Shown one piece after another: positions 1 to 9,895 of a stretch of 64,000 nucleotides of DNA. The stretch is taken from positions 1,988,880 through 2,052,879 of the forward strand of contig NZ_CP080997.1 of NCBI RefSeq assembly GCF_019645815.1. Direction: 5' to 3'. Both the position numbers and the translations under genes were made by a program. This DNA is from Mycolicibacter heraklionensis (lineage in GTDB: Bacteria > Actinomycetota > Actinomycetes > Mycobacteriales > Mycobacteriaceae). The notes beneath the pieces are model-generated. The model was not told the DNA's origin, did not search any database, and saw nothing but the letters and a program-made list of their open reading frames with translations. The first letter of the stretch is position 1, and each line of letters begins with the position of its first letter.

Positions 1-363
1 ATCCGCTTCGTCAAATGCTCCCGAATGCTCGCCGACCTCGCCGGCGGTCACGCTGACCGCACCATCGGCCAACGCATGCGCGAATACACCCGCCCCCTGG
101 TCCTCATCGTCGACGACTTCGCCATGCGCGAGCACACCCCCACCCAAAGCGACGACCTCTACGACCTGGTCTCCGACCGCGCCATCGCCGCCAAGCCGCT
201 GATCCTGACCAGCAACCGCGCCCCCAAGGATTGGTACCCGCTGTTCCCCAACCCCGTCGTCGCCGAATCACTGCTCGACCGGCTGATCAACACCAGCCAC
301 CAAGTCCTCATGGACGGCCCCTCCTACCGGCCCCGCAAGCGCCCCGGAGTCACCACCACCTGA
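1..363 (+). CDS. istB: IstB-like ATP-binding transposition helper, 3' fragment
   Basis: This is the C-terminal part of the AAA+ helper ATPase of IS21-family elements, which works with the IstA transposase in target choice and strand transfer. The frame is open from the first base, so the gene is cut by the window edge and not necessarily broken. Visible are a Walker B-like stretch (LVLIVDDF) and the typical IstB tail with SNR, WYPLFP, LLDRLIN and SYRPRKRPG. The Walker A motif lies upstream of the window. About half of a usual 250-residue IstB is present. Confidence 0.85.
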   Translation: MRFVKCSRMLADLAGGHADRTIGQRMREYTRPLVLIVDDFAMREHTPTQSDDLYDLVSDRAIAAKPLILTSNRAPKDWYPLFPNPVVAESLLDRLINTSHQVLMDGPSYRPRKRPGVTTT

Positions 364-407
364 CACCGACCGCCAACCCCGCTACCCTCACCACCAGCAG
401 CTCCCAA

Positions 408-450
408 CCTGGGGAATTACGTGACGACTACCCCTGGGGAATTACGTGAC
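408..450 (+). repeat. Two 18-bp direct repeats at the IS21 right end
   Basis: CCTGGGGAATTACGTGAC occurs at 408-425 and again, identically, at 433-450, giving a 25-bp period. Paired subterminal repeats of this kind are the transposase-binding sites of IS21-family termini, so they mark this as the R end just past istB. Confidence 0.8.
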
Positions 451-509
451 CGTCGACACATTGACATACGATCCGGTGTATTTGCTGCACAATCACGAGG
501 CTGGGTGAT

Positions 510-1343
510 TTGGATATGGGTCTGCGTGACATCTTGCGAAAATTGCAGCAAGTCGAGCCGGCGAAAGAGCCGCAGTGCGAGTATCAGTCGGATGTGGAGG
601 TAGCGGGCGAGGCCTATCACGCCGAGGCCTTTGCGGCGATCTTTTGCACGGCGGACCGACCTGGGGGCGGAGTTATCATCCGCACCGCGTCGCTGGTTCC
701 TGAGCCGGAAAACCCCTTTGACGACACCGCGGTTGCGGTCTACATCGAGGGCCTGCGTGTGGGCTACGTTCCGCGTGCCGATGAGGCGACCAAATCGCGC
801 GCTATCGCCGCATCCATCGACGATAAGAACCTTGAAGTCTTGGCCCGCGTCTGGTCGCGGAATGACAATGGAGCTTGGGTATCGAGGGTAACCCTGTCGT
901 TCTCAGGTGAGACGGAACCCGAGTGGTCGTATGCCGTGGAGCAAGACGATTTGTACCCCGACGACGATTTCCGCGATGTCGAGGTTATTGGCGAGTCGAA
1001 CCACCGTGAATCGTTCGCCGAGATTTTTGGCAGGGCAGGGTGGCCGTTTGGTGGCGTCCTCATGCGGAACGCCGCGCTGATACCAGACCCGGAACACCCC
1101 TACAGCAATGAAAAGATCGGGATCGCCGTCGCAGTTCACGTCGAAGGGCTGGTTGTCGGCTATGTGCCACACGGCGATTTGAGGACGAAGAAGCGGGCCT
1201 GGGATAGCCACGCCACGGGCAAGCACTTCATCGTTCCGGTTCGCATTTGGGCGCGCAACGACGATGGAGTTTGGCGGGCCAGGGTGACGTTGTCCTTTAG
1301 CGGACTGACAGAGGATGAATGGCCGTACGTCGATTCCGGCTAG
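510..1343 (+). CDS. Protein with two tandem HIRAN-like domains
   Basis: 277 residues built from two similar halves, about residues 28-141 and 156-274. Each half has V-E-V-x-G-E near its start, then LVPEPENPF or LIPDPEHPY, then GYVP, and ends in RVTLSFSG. This pattern (core with N-P-x-D/N-x-x-A-V-x-V followed by V-G-Y-V-P) is that of HIRAN domains, which in HLTF/Rad5 bind 3' single-stranded DNA ends. No helicase, nuclease or other domain is attached. GAGG at 497-500 sits 9 nt before the chosen ATG. The gene begins about 45 bp beyond the IS21 end and has no recognised partner. The DNA-related role is inferred from domain resemblance only. Confidence 0.75.
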   Translation: MDMGLRDILRKLQQVEPAKEPQCEYQSDVEVAGEAYHAEAFAAIFCTADRPGGGVIIRTASLVPEPENPFDDTAVAVYIEGLRVGYVPRADEATKSRAIAASIDDKNLEVLARVWSRNDNGAWVSRVTLSFSGETEPEWSYAVEQDDLYPDDDFRDVEVIGESNHRESFAEIFGRAGWPFGGVLMRNAALIPDPEHPYSNEKIGIAVAVHVEGLVVGYVPHGDLRTKKRAWDSHATGKHFIVPVRIWARNDDGVWRARVTLSFSGLTEDEWPYVDSG

Positions 1344-1457
1344 GAGCAACACGACATCCGATCGAAGTGCTGTTTCCCAATTGTGTGCGTTGTGGAGCCT
1401 TACCACGGCTCGGATTTGTTGGCCGTGGCGCCGCGCCAGCCGTGGTTGTAGCGAGCC

Positions 1458-2900
1458 TCACCGAACCACCCGGTTCAGCTTGCGCAGCGCGGGCCGCAAC
1501 GCCGCCCGGCTCCGCGCGGCGAGGTCGACCTCGCGGGCATACAGCAGGCCGTAGGTGAAGGTGTCCTCGCCGGCGGCCGCCGCGGCATCGGCCTGTTGAA
1601 GCAGATGCGCCCGGCTGACCACGCTGTCCTGATGGTCGCCGAGCACGGTCTGAATCGTCTTCGCGCGCTGGGCGATCTTCGTCTTGTTCGCTGCTGAGGC
1701 GGCGTAGCGCAGTCGCTTGGCGGCCTTGCGGATCCGGTGCAGTGCCGCGTCGCGGTCGGCGGCCGTCTTGGCGGCCTTCACCGCCTTGCGCAGCCGGCGG
1801 TAGGCGATGTCCACGGTGGCGTACCGCTCGGCGGCGGGCGCGCTCACCAGATCGTCGAGGCCGTCGAGCAGCCGGAAGTACCGGGGGGAGCGCATCGCGG
1901 CCAGGCTGCGGCGTCGTCCCGTCTGATAGCGGCGCAGCGAACCGGCGACCAGCCGTTCGCCCACCGGCCCGCGGACCAGCTCTGGCGTCAGCTCGTCGAG
2001 CGCCTGCTGATAGCGCTGGGCCAGCACCTCGGCGTCGCGGGCGACACCCAGTACCGCACCCAGTTCCTGCAGTTCGTCGAGTAGCGGGGCATGGGCAGCC
2101 TCCTCGCCGTGCAACAGGCTGCGGATCCGTCGGATCGTCACCCGCATCTGATGAATCGCGTCGTCGGCGTCGGCGCGCACCGCGCGATCCCAGACGAGCA
2201 GTTGCTCGATCTGCTCGGCCAGCGCTCGATGCAGGCGATCGGTCGGGTGCGCGGCCACCGGCGGCGCGCCGAGCACCCTGGCCAGTTTGGAGCCGTAGCC
2301 GGCCGGCTTGGCGCCGGTGTCGTGCAGCCGGTTGCTCAGCCGGTCCAGCAGCTCGAGGTCCCCGCCGCCCAGTTCCACTTCCCATTCCCGCCAGCACTGT
2401 TCGGTATCGCCGTCGGCCGACGCGGTGACCTGATCGTCGCAGAACTCGGCTAACACCTCATCGTGATCGTCGCGCAGCACCACCACACTGCGGGCGGTAC
2501 GGATTTGTGCCACGGGGGCCAGCGGCCGATCCCTGACGATCGCCCTCACCACGTCGAGCAGGTCGTCCGGAATCTCCGGGCCCAGGGGTGCGCGTACCTC
2601 GGTGCGGGTGTCCGTCCCGGCCGGAAGTTTCAGGTGCCAGCCGGCGTCGGGACCGCCGGTGCGCCGGCGCAACGTGACTCGCCGGGCCGCCAGGTCGTGA
2701 CCGGGTGTGTCGAAGTACACGGCCGCAAGTGCCTGTGCCGGCAACTGCTCAACTCGGGCGACCCCGGCGATGCCGTCGAAGGACGGTGAGATGGCCGATG
2801 CGTCAACGTCGAACTTGCGTTCCACCTCGCGGAACCGAGAGGTGCTCGGGTCGGTTGCAGACACGGCGTCCAGCCTGTCACATCCGGACCGCCCGGACAT
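1458..2900 (-). CDS. CYTH and CHAD domain-containing protein
   Basis: 480 residues, matching the Rv2226 type. The CYTH part (about residues 23-210) starts with the triphosphate-tunnel signature ExExK, seen as EVERK at residues 25-29, and is rich in alternating acidic and Arg residues on beta strands. The CHAD part (about 225-470) is helical with HQMRVTIRRIRSLL and RLRKAVKAAK-type basic helices, typical of polyphosphate-binding domains. Such proteins act on or bind inorganic polyphosphate or organic triphosphates; the substrate here is not known. It starts 6 nt after panB ends and so is probably the second gene of a panB operon. Confidence 0.88.
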   Translation of the reverse strand: MSGRSGCDRLDAVSATDPSTSRFREVERKFDVDASAISPSFDGIAGVARVEQLPAQALAAVYFDTPGHDLAARRVTLRRRTGGPDAGWHLKLPAGTDTRTEVRAPLGPEIPDDLLDVVRAIVRDRPLAPVAQIRTARSVVVLRDDHDEVLAEFCDDQVTASADGDTEQCWREWEVELGGGDLELLDRLSNRLHDTGAKPAGYGSKLARVLGAPPVAAHPTDRLHRALAEQIEQLLVWDRAVRADADDAIHQMRVTIRRIRSLLHGEEAAHAPLLDELQELGAVLGVARDAEVLAQRYQQALDELTPELVRGPVGERLVAGSLRRYQTGRRRSLAAMRSPRYFRLLDGLDDLVSAPAAERYATVDIAYRRLRKAVKAAKTAADRDAALHRIRKAAKRLRYAASAANKTKIAQRAKTIQTVLGDHQDSVVSRAHLLQQADAAAAAGEDTFTYGLLYAREVDLAARSRAALRPALRKLNRVVR

Positions 2901-2906
2901 GGCGTT

Positions 2907-3746
2907 CTAGAAGCAGTGCTCTTCCGCCGGGAAGGTTCCCGCCGCCACCTCTTGGGCGTATTGCTCTGCGGCGCGGCGCAATTCAGCGCCCACGGCGCCG
3001 AAGCGCTTGACGAATCGGGCGGTCTTGCCGGTAGTCATTCCGGCCATGTCCTGCCACACCAGAACTTGGGCGTCGCAGTTGGGCCCAGCGCCGATCCCGA
3101 CGGTGGGAATGGTCAGCTTTCCGGTGATCTGGGTGGCCAACTCGGCCGGCACCATCTCCATCACCACCGCGAACGCACCCGCCTCGGCCACCGCGATCGC
3201 GTCGTGCACGGTCTGCTCGGCGGCGTCACCGCGCCCCTGCACCCGGAAACCGCCCAAGGTGTTGACGCTCTGCGGGGTGAACCCGATGTGCGCCATCACC
3301 GGGATGCCGGCCGCGGACAACGTCGCGATCTGGTCGGCCACCCGCTCGCCGCCCTCCAGCTTGACCGCGTGCGCGCCGCCCTCCTTCATGAACCGGGTGG
3401 CGGTGGCCAGCGCCGCCGCCGGCCCACCCTCGTAGGAGCCGAACGGAAGATCGGCGACCACCAGCGCGTGCGGGGCGCCGCGCACCACCGCGCGCACCAG
3501 CGGGATCAGCTCGTCGATCGTGATCGGAACCGTGCTGTCATAGCCGTAGACCACGTTGGCCGCCGAGTCGCCGACCAGCAGCACCGGGATGCCGGCGTCG
3601 TCGAAGATGCGGGCGGAGGAGTAGTCGTAGGCCGTCAGCATCCCCCACTTGCGGCCCTCGTTCTTCATCTGCTGCAGATGATGGACGCGGGTCTGCGGTG
3701 CAATGCGGACAGGGTCAGGTGAAGCGCCATAAACGTGCTCAGACAT
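2907..3746 (-). CDS. panB: 3-methyl-2-oxobutanoate hydroxymethyltransferase
   Basis: Ketopantoate hydroxymethyltransferase, the first step of pantothenate synthesis: 5,10-methylene-THF donates a hydroxymethyl group to 2-oxoisovalerate. The TIM-barrel motifs are present: [23 protein letters not shown] (metal Asp), [11 protein letters not shown] (second metal Asp) and the [14 protein letters not shown] segment around the catalytic Glu region. An upstream in-frame start would add 35 unlike residues; the ATG at 3746 gives 279 residues, close to the family length, and has GAGGGAC about 6 nt before it. It faces caeA across a 193-bp divergent region and is followed by the CYTH-CHAD gene. Confidence 0.96.
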   Translation of the reverse strand: MSEHVYGASPDPVRIAPQTRVHHLQQMKNEGRKWGMLTAYDYSSARIFDDAGIPVLLVGDSAANVVYGYDSTVPITIDELIPLVRAVVRGAPHALVVADLPFGSYEGGPAAALATATRFMKEGGAHAVKLEGGERVADQIATLSAAGIPVMAHIGFTPQSVNTLGGFRVQGRGDAAEQTVHDAIAVAEAGAFAVVMEMVPAELATQITGKLTIPTVGIGAGPNCDAQVLVWQDMAGMTTGKTARFVKRFGAVGAELRRAAEQYAQEVAAGTFPAEEHCF

Positions 3747-3939
3747 CGTTGTCCCTCGAATTGTTCGGGTCGATCCTCGAAGCCCGTCACTCGGGTCCCC
3801 GGGTCGTCTGACATGCCCAGTGTGCCACCTGCCGCGGCGCAGCTGAACCACCAGGTGGAGTGGATTTCCTCACACCGCCACGCGCGCAGCGCACCGGGTG
3901 ACCGGGCTTGCGCGGGCGTGCATGGCAGCATGTGGTGTC

Positions 3940-5481
3940 ATGAGCTCGCCGACGCGCCGCGACAGGATGACGCGCACCGCCCTGACCTGCCTCGCGATCG
4001 CGATGGTGGCACTGACCGTCGGCAGCTGCACCCGGATGACGCCGGGCCACGCGGTGCTGGCGGTGCCGCGGGTCGGGCAGCCGGTCCAATGGGACAAGTG
4101 CCGGTTCACCGCCGACACCAATATCAAGGTGCCCGCCGACGCCCAGTGCGGATTCATCGGGGTTCCGGTCGACTACTCCAAGCCGCAGGGCGCCGTGGCC
4201 CGGCTGGCCATGATCCGGTTCCCGGCCACCAAGGACAAGATCGGCTCGTTGGTGATCAACCCCGGCGGCCCGGGGGAGTCCGGGATCGAAACCGCGGTGG
4301 GGTTGGTCAGCTCGCTGCCCCGTCAGGTCCGGGAGCGTTTTGACCTGGTCGGGTTCGACCCGCGCGGGGTGGCCTCGTCACGGCCCGCGGTCTGGTGCAA
4401 CTCCGACAAGGAGAACGACCGGCTGCGTGCCCTGAACCAGGTCGACTACAGCCCCGAGGGCGTGGAGCGCATCGAGAACGAGACCAAGGAGTACGTCGCG
4501 CGCTGCCTGGACAAGAGCGGCAAGGAGTTCCTGGCCAACGTCGGCACCGTCAACGTCGCCCGCGACCTGGACGCGATCCGGGCCGGGCTGGGCGACGACA
4601 AGCTGACCTACCTCGGCTACTCCTACGGCACCCGGATCGGCTCGGCCTACGCCGAGGCCTACCCGCAGAACGTGCGCGCGATGATCCTGGACGGCGCGGT
4701 GGACCCGAATGCCGACCCGGTCGAAGAGGACCTGCGGCAGGCGCAGGCCTTCCAGGGTGCGTTCGACGACTTCGCGGCGGACTGCGCGAAAGACGCCGAC
4801 TGCCCGTTGGGCACCGACCCGGCCAAAGCCGTCGACGTCTACCACAGCCTGGTCGACCCGCTGGTGGACAAGCCCGCCAAGACCAAGGACCCGCGCGGGC
4901 TGAGCTACAGCGACGCGATCGTCGGCACCATCATGGCGCTGTACTCGCCGACGTTCTGGACGCATCTCAACGACGGCCTGTCCGATCTGGTGGACGGCCG
5001 CGGCGACATCATGCTGAGCCTCGCCGACCTGTACATGCGCCGGGACGCCAACGGCCACTACACCAACGCCACCGATGCCCGGGTCGCGGTCAACTGCGTC
5101 GATCAGCCGCCGGTCACCGACCGCGCCAAGGTGATCGAGGAAGACCGGCGTTCGCGTGAGGTGGCGCCGTTCATGAGCTACGGCAAGTTCACCGGCGACG
5201 CCCCGCTGGGCACCTGCGCCTTCTGGCCGGTCCCCCCGACGACGCAGCCGCACACCATCTCGGTGCCGGACCTGCCGCCGACGATGGTGGTCTCCACCAC
5301 CCGCGACCCGGCGACCCCGTATCAGGCCGGTGTGGACTTGGCCAAGCAGCTGGGCGGCGGCCTGCTGACGTTCAACGGAACCCAGCACACGGTGGTATTC
5401 CAGGGCAACGAATGCGTGGACCGATTCGCCGCGCGATACCTGGTCGACGGCACGTTGCCGCCAACCGATGCGAAGTGCTGA
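3940..5481 (+). CDS. caeA: Exported serine alpha/beta-hydrolase, CaeA/Hip1 type
   Basis: Lipoprotein serine protease/carboxylesterase of the tripeptidyl-aminopeptidase-like fold, homologous to Rv2224c (Hip1), which in M. tuberculosis is cell-envelope associated and cleaves GroEL2. Starting at the ATG at 3940, the N terminus is a basic signal peptide ending in a lipobox-like LTVGSC, with Cys30 as the lipidation site. The triad is visible: Ser228 in GYSYG, Asp456 in TTRDPATPY and His483 in GTQHTVVF. M. tuberculosis carries two neighbouring paralogues (Rv2223c, Rv2224c); here there is one. glnA2 begins 20 bp downstream. Confidence 0.93.
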   Translation: MSSPTRRDRMTRTALTCLAIAMVALTVGSCTRMTPGHAVLAVPRVGQPVQWDKCRFTADTNIKVPADAQCGFIGVPVDYSKPQGAVARLAMIRFPATKDKIGSLVINPGGPGESGIETAVGLVSSLPRQVRERFDLVGFDPRGVASSRPAVWCNSDKENDRLRALNQVDYSPEGVERIENETKEYVARCLDKSGKEFLANVGTVNVARDLDAIRAGLGDDKLTYLGYSYGTRIGSAYAEAYPQNVRAMILDGAVDPNADPVEEDLRQAQAFQGAFDDFAADCAKDADCPLGTDPAKAVDVYHSLVDPLVDKPAKTKDPRGLSYSDAIVGTIMALYSPTFWTHLNDGLSDLVDGRGDIMLSLADLYMRRDANGHYTNATDARVAVNCVDQPPVTDRAKVIEEDRRSREVAPFMSYGKFTGDAPLGTCAFWPVPPTTQPHTISVPDLPPTMVVSTTRDPATPYQAGVDLAKQLGGGLLTFNGTQHTVVFQGNECVDRFAARYLVDGTLPPTDAKC

Positions 5482-5488
5482 GCGCTGA

Positions 5489-5502
5489 TACGCTTCGCGG
5501 TA
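5489..5502 (+). promoter_or_regulatory. Putative -10 element of a leaderless glnA2 transcript
   Basis: TACGCT at 5489-5494 is followed by 7 nt and then the ATG. No Shine-Dalgarno sequence is present, so transcription probably starts at or next to the start codon. Confidence 0.55.
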
Positions 5503-6842
5503 TGGACCGTCAGAAGGAGTTTGTGCTCCGCACGCTGGAGGAACGCGACATCCGTTTCGTCCGGCTTTGGTTCACCGATGTACTCGGTTATCTGAAATCA
5601 GTCGCGATCGCCCCGGCCGAGCTCGAGGGCGCATTCGACGAGGGTGTCGGCTTCGACGGCTCGGCAATAGAGGGCTTCGCCCGGGTCTTCGAATCCGACA
5701 TGGTCGCCCATCCCGACCCGTCCACCTTCCAGCTGTTGCCCTGGACGTCGGACTCCGGCCGGCAGTACTCGGCGCGGATGTTCTGCGACATCACCATGCC
5801 GGACGGATCTCCGGCCTGGGCGTCGTCGCGGCACGTGTTGCGCCGGCAGCTGGCCAAGGCGGGGGAACTGGGCTTCGCCTGCTACGTGCACCCCGAGATC
5901 GAGTTCTTCCTGCTGGAACCCGGCCCCTATGACGGCAGCACCCCGGTTCCGGCCGATGACGCGGGCTACTTCGACCAGTCGATCCACGGTTCGGCCGCCA
6001 ACTTCCGCCGGCACGCGATCGACGCGCTGGAATCGATGGGCATCTCGGTGGAGTACAGCCACCACGAGAACGCCCCGGGCCAGCAGGAGATCGACCTGCG
6101 CTACGCCGACGCGCTGTCGATGGCCGACAACGTGATGACGTTCCGCTACCTGATCAAAGAGATCGCGCTCAAGGAAGGCGTCCGGGCGTCGTTCATGCCC
6201 AAGCCGTTCCGCGAGCACGCCGGTTCGGCCATGCACACCCACATGAGCCTGTTCGAGGGCGAAGTCAACGCCTTCCACAGCCCGGACGACCCGCTGCAGC
6301 TGTCGGCCACCGCGAAGTCGTTCATCGCCGGGATTCTCGAGCACGCCAACGAGATCAGCGCCGTCACCAACCAGTGGGTCAACTCCTACAAGCGGCTGAT
6401 CCACGGCGGGGAAGCACCCACCGCGGCGTCCTGGGGCGCCTCCAACCGCTCGGCGCTGGTGCGCGTGCCGATGTACAGCCCGCACAAGACGTCGTCGCGG
6501 CGCATCGAGGTGCGCAGCCCGGATTCGGCGTGCAACCCTTACCTTGCGTTCGCGGTGCTGCTGGCCGCCGGGCTGCGCGGGGTGGAGCAGGGTTACGAGC
6601 TCGGCCCGGAGGCCGAGGACAACGTCTGGGCGCTGACTCCCGAGGAGCGCCGGGCGATGGGCTACCGCGAACTGCCCGGCACCCTGGAGCGCGCGCTGAG
6701 CGAGATGGAGAACTCCGAGCTGGTCGCGGAAGCGTTGGGGGAGCAGGTCTTCGACTTCTTCCTGCGTAACAAGCGCCAGGAGTGGGCGAACTACCGCAGC
6801 CACGTGACCCCCTACGAGCTGCAGAACTACCTGGCGCTGTAA
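5502..6842 (+). CDS. glnA2: Type I glutamine synthetase, GlnA2
   Basis: 446 residues, same length as M. tuberculosis GlnA2. It carries the glutamine-synthetase beta-grasp and catalytic domains: DGSAIEGF near residue 50, the active-site Glu region ([10 protein letters not shown]), the ATP-binding segment [16 protein letters not shown] and [18 protein letters not shown]. The tyrosine that is adenylylated in GlnA1 (DLYELPP) has no counterpart: the aligned stretch reads [11 protein letters not shown]. It is therefore not expected to be controlled by GlnE even though glnE follows 14 nt later on the same strand. An alternative upstream start would overlap caeA; the chosen ATG matches the family N terminus [25 protein letters not shown] start. 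Confidence 0.95.
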   Translation: MDRQKEFVLRTLEERDIRFVRLWFTDVLGYLKSVAIAPAELEGAFDEGVGFDGSAIEGFARVFESDMVAHPDPSTFQLLPWTSDSGRQYSARMFCDITMPDGSPAWASSRHVLRRQLAKAGELGFACYVHPEIEFFLLEPGPYDGSTPVPADDAGYFDQSIHGSAANFRRHAIDALESMGISVEYSHHENAPGQQEIDLRYADALSMADNVMTFRYLIKEIALKEGVRASFMPKPFREHAGSAMHTHMSLFEGEVNAFHSPDDPLQLSATAKSFIAGILEHANEISAVTNQWVNSYKRLIHGGEAPTAASWGASNRSALVRVPMYSPHKTSSRRIEVRSPDSACNPYLAFAVLLAAGLRGVEQGYELGPEAEDNVWALTPEERRAMGYRELPGTLERALSEMENSELVAEALGEQVFDFFLRNKRQEWANYRSHVTPYELQNYLAL

Positions 6843-6856
6843 AGCCCCCGACGGTC

Positions 6857-9800
6857 GTGGCTTATCCCGGAGCTCAGCGCCGCAAGCTGCCCAGCGTCGG
6901 GCGCCTGGGCCTGGTCGACCGGTATGCCGCAGCAGACCTGACCGCCCTGGGCTGGTACAGCGCGTACACCCAACCGCACGTCGACGTGCTCTGGGCGCTG
7001 TCCCGCGCTCCCGACGCCGACGTCGCGCTGCGCACCCTGGTGCGGCTGTCCGAAGCGCCGGGCATCGACTGGGATGAACTGAGCGCAGCGCTCATGGCCG
7101 ACCGGGGACTGCGCGGGCGACTGTTCGGGGTGCTGGGATCCTCACTGACGCTGGGGGATCACCTGATCACTCACCCGGAATCCTGGAAGCTGTTGACCAG
7201 CCCAGCCGACTCCGACGACTACACGATCACACTGCCGTCGGCGACGCAGCTGCGCGCCATGTTCACCGACTGCGTGGCCGCCACCGCAGACGGCGCCTAC
7301 GTCGAGCGGCTGCGGTCGCTGTACCGCGACCGGCTGCTGGTGTTGGCGTCGATAGACCTGGCGCCCACCGTCGAGAACCTGCCGGTGCTGCCCTTCGTGG
7401 CGGTCGGCGAGCATCTGGCCGACCTGGCCGACGCTGCGCTGGCGGCCGCGCTGCGAGTGGCCGAGCTGCACGTCTGCGGCGCCGACGCCGGTGCCACCGT
7501 ACCCCGACTGGCCGTGATCGCCATGGGCAAATGCGGTGCGCGGGAACTGAATTACGTCAGCGACGTCGATGTCATCTTCGTCGCCGAAGATGCCGGTGCG
7601 GTGAGCACCCGGGTGGCCGGTGAGCTGATGCGGGTGGCCGGCGAGGCGTTCTTCGAGGTGGATGCCGGCTTGCGGCCGGAGGGCCGGCACGGCGCGCTGG
7701 TGCGAACCCTGGAATCGCACATCGTCTACTACCAGCGGTGGGCCAAGACCTGGGAGTTTCAGGCGCTGCTCAAGGCGCGCGCGGCAGCCGGCGACGCCGA
7801 CTTGGGCCGGGCCTACATCGACGCGTTGCTGCCGATGGTCTGGACCGCCTGCGAGCGTGAGGATTTCGTCACCGACGTGCAGGCGATGCGGCGCCGGGTG
7901 GAGCAGCTGGTGCCCGCCGAGATCCGGTCCCGCGAGCTCAAGCTGGGATCCGGGGGATTGCGTGACGTGGAGTTCGCCGTGCAGCTGCTGCAGCTGGTGC
8001 ACGGCCGCAGCGACGAGTCGTTGCATGTGGCATCCACGGTCGATGCGCTGGCGGCCTTGGGTGCCGGTGGCTACATCGGCCGCGATGATTCGGCCAACTT
8101 GACCGCCTCCTACGAGTTCCTGCGACTGTTGGAACACCGGTTGCAGCTGCAGCGGCTCAAGCGCACCCATATGCTCCCGCCGCTCGACGACGACGAGGCA
8201 CTGCGCTGGCTGGCCCGCGCCGCCCATGTCCGTCCGGACGGCCGGCATGACGCCCTGGGCGTACTTCGCGAAGAGCTCAAGGCCCAGAACAGGCGGGTGT
8301 CGCGGCTGCACGCCAAGCTCTTCTATCAGCCGCTGCTGGAGGCGGTCAGCCCGGAGGGTCTGGAGCTGGTCGGGGGGCTGACGCGCGGTGCCGCGGAACG
8401 TCAGCTGGCGGCACTCGGTTACGAGGCGCCGCACAATGCCCTGACGCATCTGGGCGCGCTGACCAATCAGAGTGGTCGCCGGGGCCGGGTGCAGGCGGTG
8501 CTGCTGCCCACGTTGCTGTACTGGCTCTCGGACACACCCAATCCCGACGCGGGCCTGCTGGCCTACCGGCGGCTCAGCGAGGCGATGGCCCAGCAGCGCT
8601 GGTATCTGAGCACCCTGCGCGACAGCAGCGCCGTGGCCAAGCGGCTGATGCGGGTGCTGGGCACTTCGGCCTACATCCCGGAACTGCTGATGCGCTCACC
8701 CGACGTCATCCAGGCCTATGGCGACGGCCCGACGGGGCCGAAGCTGCTCGACACCGATTCGGACGCGGTGTCGCGGGCGCTGATCGCGTCGGCGGGCCGC
8801 TATCCCGACCCGGTCCGCGCGATCGCCTCGGCCCGCAGCCTGCGGCGCCACGAGCTGGCCCGCATTGCCTCGGCGGACCTGCTGGGCATGCTCGACGTCA
8901 TCGATGTCTGCCGGGCCCTGACCGCGGTGTGGGTGGCGGTGTTGCAGGCCGCCCTGGACGCGATCATCCGGGTCAATCTCCCCGGCTCGCCCGACGCAGA
9001 CGCGGAGTCCGCGCCGGCGCGGATCGCGGTGATCGGCATGGGCCGGCTCGGCGGGCGCGAACTCGGCTACGGCTCGGATGCCGATGTCATGTTCGTGTGC
9101 GAGGCCAATGAGAAGGCGGCGGGGGTGAGCGACGGCGACGCGGTGCGTTGGGCGACCTCGATCGCCGAGCAGGTCCGGGCGCTGTTGGGCACCGCCAGCG
9201 TCGACCCGCCACTGCAGGTCGACATCAACCTGCGTCCCGAGGGCCGCAACGGCCCGCCGGTGCGCACGTTGGCCTCCTACGCGGCCTACTACGACCAGTG
9301 GGCGCAGCCGTGGGAGATCCAGGCACTGCTGCGGGCGCACTGCGTCGCCGGTGATCCGGACCTGGGCAACCGGTTCCTGCGGATGGTCGACGCCACCCGT
9401 TATCCGCCCGGTGGGGTGTCCGCCGACGCGGTGCGGGAGATTCGCCGAGTGAAGGCGCGCGTCGACGCCGAGCGGCTGCCGCGCGGGGCCGACCCCAACA
9501 CGCACACCAAACTGGGCCGAGGTGGCCTGGCCGACGTCGAGTGGACCGTGCAGCTGCTGCAGTTGCGCCACGCCCACCGTGTACCGGCGTTGCACAACAC
9601 CTCTACGCTGGAAACCCTGGACGCCATCGCCGCTGCCGGGCTGCTCGAGGAAGACGATGTGGACCGGCTTCGGCAGGCCTGGCTGATCGCAACCCGTGCC
9701 CGCAACGCATTGGTGCTGGTTCGTGGCAAACCCACCGACCAACTGCCCGGGCCGGGCCGCGCGCTCAACGCGGTTGCGGTGGCCGCCGGCTGGCCCGGCG

Positions 9801-9883
9801 GCGACGGCGGTGAGTTCCTGGACAACTACCTCCGGGTGACGCGGCGCGCGAAGGTTGTGGTGCGCAAGGTATTCGGAGACTGA
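6857..9883 (+). CDS. glnE: Bifunctional glutamine synthetase adenylyltransferase/deadenylase
   Basis: 1008 residues from the GTG at 6857, near the usual ~1000. GlnE attaches AMP to, and removes it from, a Tyr of GlnA1 according to nitrogen status. Two nucleotidyltransferase domains are visible, each with a G-[KR]-x-G-x-[RN]-E-L-x-Y-x-S-D-x-D core: [17 protein letters not shown] about residue 225 and [17 protein letters not shown] about residue 730. Each is followed by a D-x-x-L-R-P-E-G-R-x-G motif. The start was chosen because the next residues ([21 protein letters not shown]) resemble known GlnE N termini. The gene probably shares an mRNA with glnA2. Confidence 0.93.
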   Translation: MAYPGAQRRKLPSVGRLGLVDRYAAADLTALGWYSAYTQPHVDVLWALSRAPDADVALRTLVRLSEAPGIDWDELSAALMADRGLRGRLFGVLGSSLTLGDHLITHPESWKLLTSPADSDDYTITLPSATQLRAMFTDCVAATADGAYVERLRSLYRDRLLVLASIDLAPTVENLPVLPFVAVGEHLADLADAALAAALRVAELHVCGADAGATVPRLAVIAMGKCGARELNYVSDVDVIFVAEDAGAVSTRVAGELMRVAGEAFFEVDAGLRPEGRHGALVRTLESHIVYYQRWAKTWEFQALLKARAAAGDADLGRAYIDALLPMVWTACEREDFVTDVQAMRRRVEQLVPAEIRSRELKLGSGGLRDVEFAVQLLQLVHGRSDESLHVASTVDALAALGAGGYIGRDDSANLTASYEFLRLLEHRLQLQRLKRTHMLPPLDDDEALRWLARAAHVRPDGRHDALGVLREELKAQNRRVSRLHAKLFYQPLLEAVSPEGLELVGGLTRGAAERQLAALGYEAPHNALTHLGALTNQSGRRGRVQAVLLPTLLYWLSDTPNPDAGLLAYRRLSEAMAQQRWYLSTLRDSSAVAKRLMRVLGTSAYIPELLMRSPDVIQAYGDGPTGPKLLDTDSDAVSRALIASAGRYPDPVRAIASARSLRRHELARIASADLLGMLDVIDVCRALTAVWVAVLQAALDAIIRVNLPGSPDADAESAPARIAVIGMGRLGGRELGYGSDADVMFVCEANEKAAGVSDGDAVRWATSIAEQVRALLGTASVDPPLQVDINLRPEGRNGPPVRTLASYAAYYDQWAQPWEIQALLRAHCVAGDPDLGNRFLRMVDATRYPPGGVSADAVREIRRVKARVDAERLPRGADPNTHTKLGRGGLADVEWTVQLLQLRHAHRVPALHNTSTLETLDAIAAAGLLEEDDVDRLRQAWLIATRARNALVLVRGKPTDQLPGPGRALNAVAVAAGWPGGDGGEFLDNYLRVTRRAKVVVRKVFGD

Positions 9884-9895
9884 AGGAGGACCTCG

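Larger units (their letters stand above)
1..466 (+). mobile_element. IS21-family insertion sequence, right-hand end only
   Basis: The window opens inside an insertion sequence: the 3' part of an istB-type helper gene is followed by two direct repeats and a terminus ending TTGACA. IS21-family elements carry an istA-istB pair, end in 5'-TG...CA-3' and have several internal terminal repeats that bind the transposase; all of this fits. The outer base is not certain, because CA pairs at 457-458, 459-460 and 465-466 are all possible. Position 466 is preferred since the inverted end would then read TGTCAATG. istA, the left end and any target duplication lie outside the window. Confidence 0.7.

Noticed and set aside
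1452..1467. Possible fifth copy of the palindromic repeat at the 3' end of the CYTH-CHAD gene (CGAGCCTCACCGAACC).
   Set aside because: Only one arm matches (about 14 of 16) and the opposite arm is missing upstream, so it may be chance.
1297..2397. Long open frames on other strands inside real genes (for example within the CYTH-CHAD, glnA2, glnE, dlaT and qcrB genes).
   Set aside because: Their products are Arg/Ala/Pro-rich with no motifs and lie wholly over well-supported genes; they are codon-bias shadows.
3747..3939. Regulatory palindromes in the panB-caeA divergent region (such as CCACCAGGTGG).
   Set aside because: Too short to separate from chance at this GC content.
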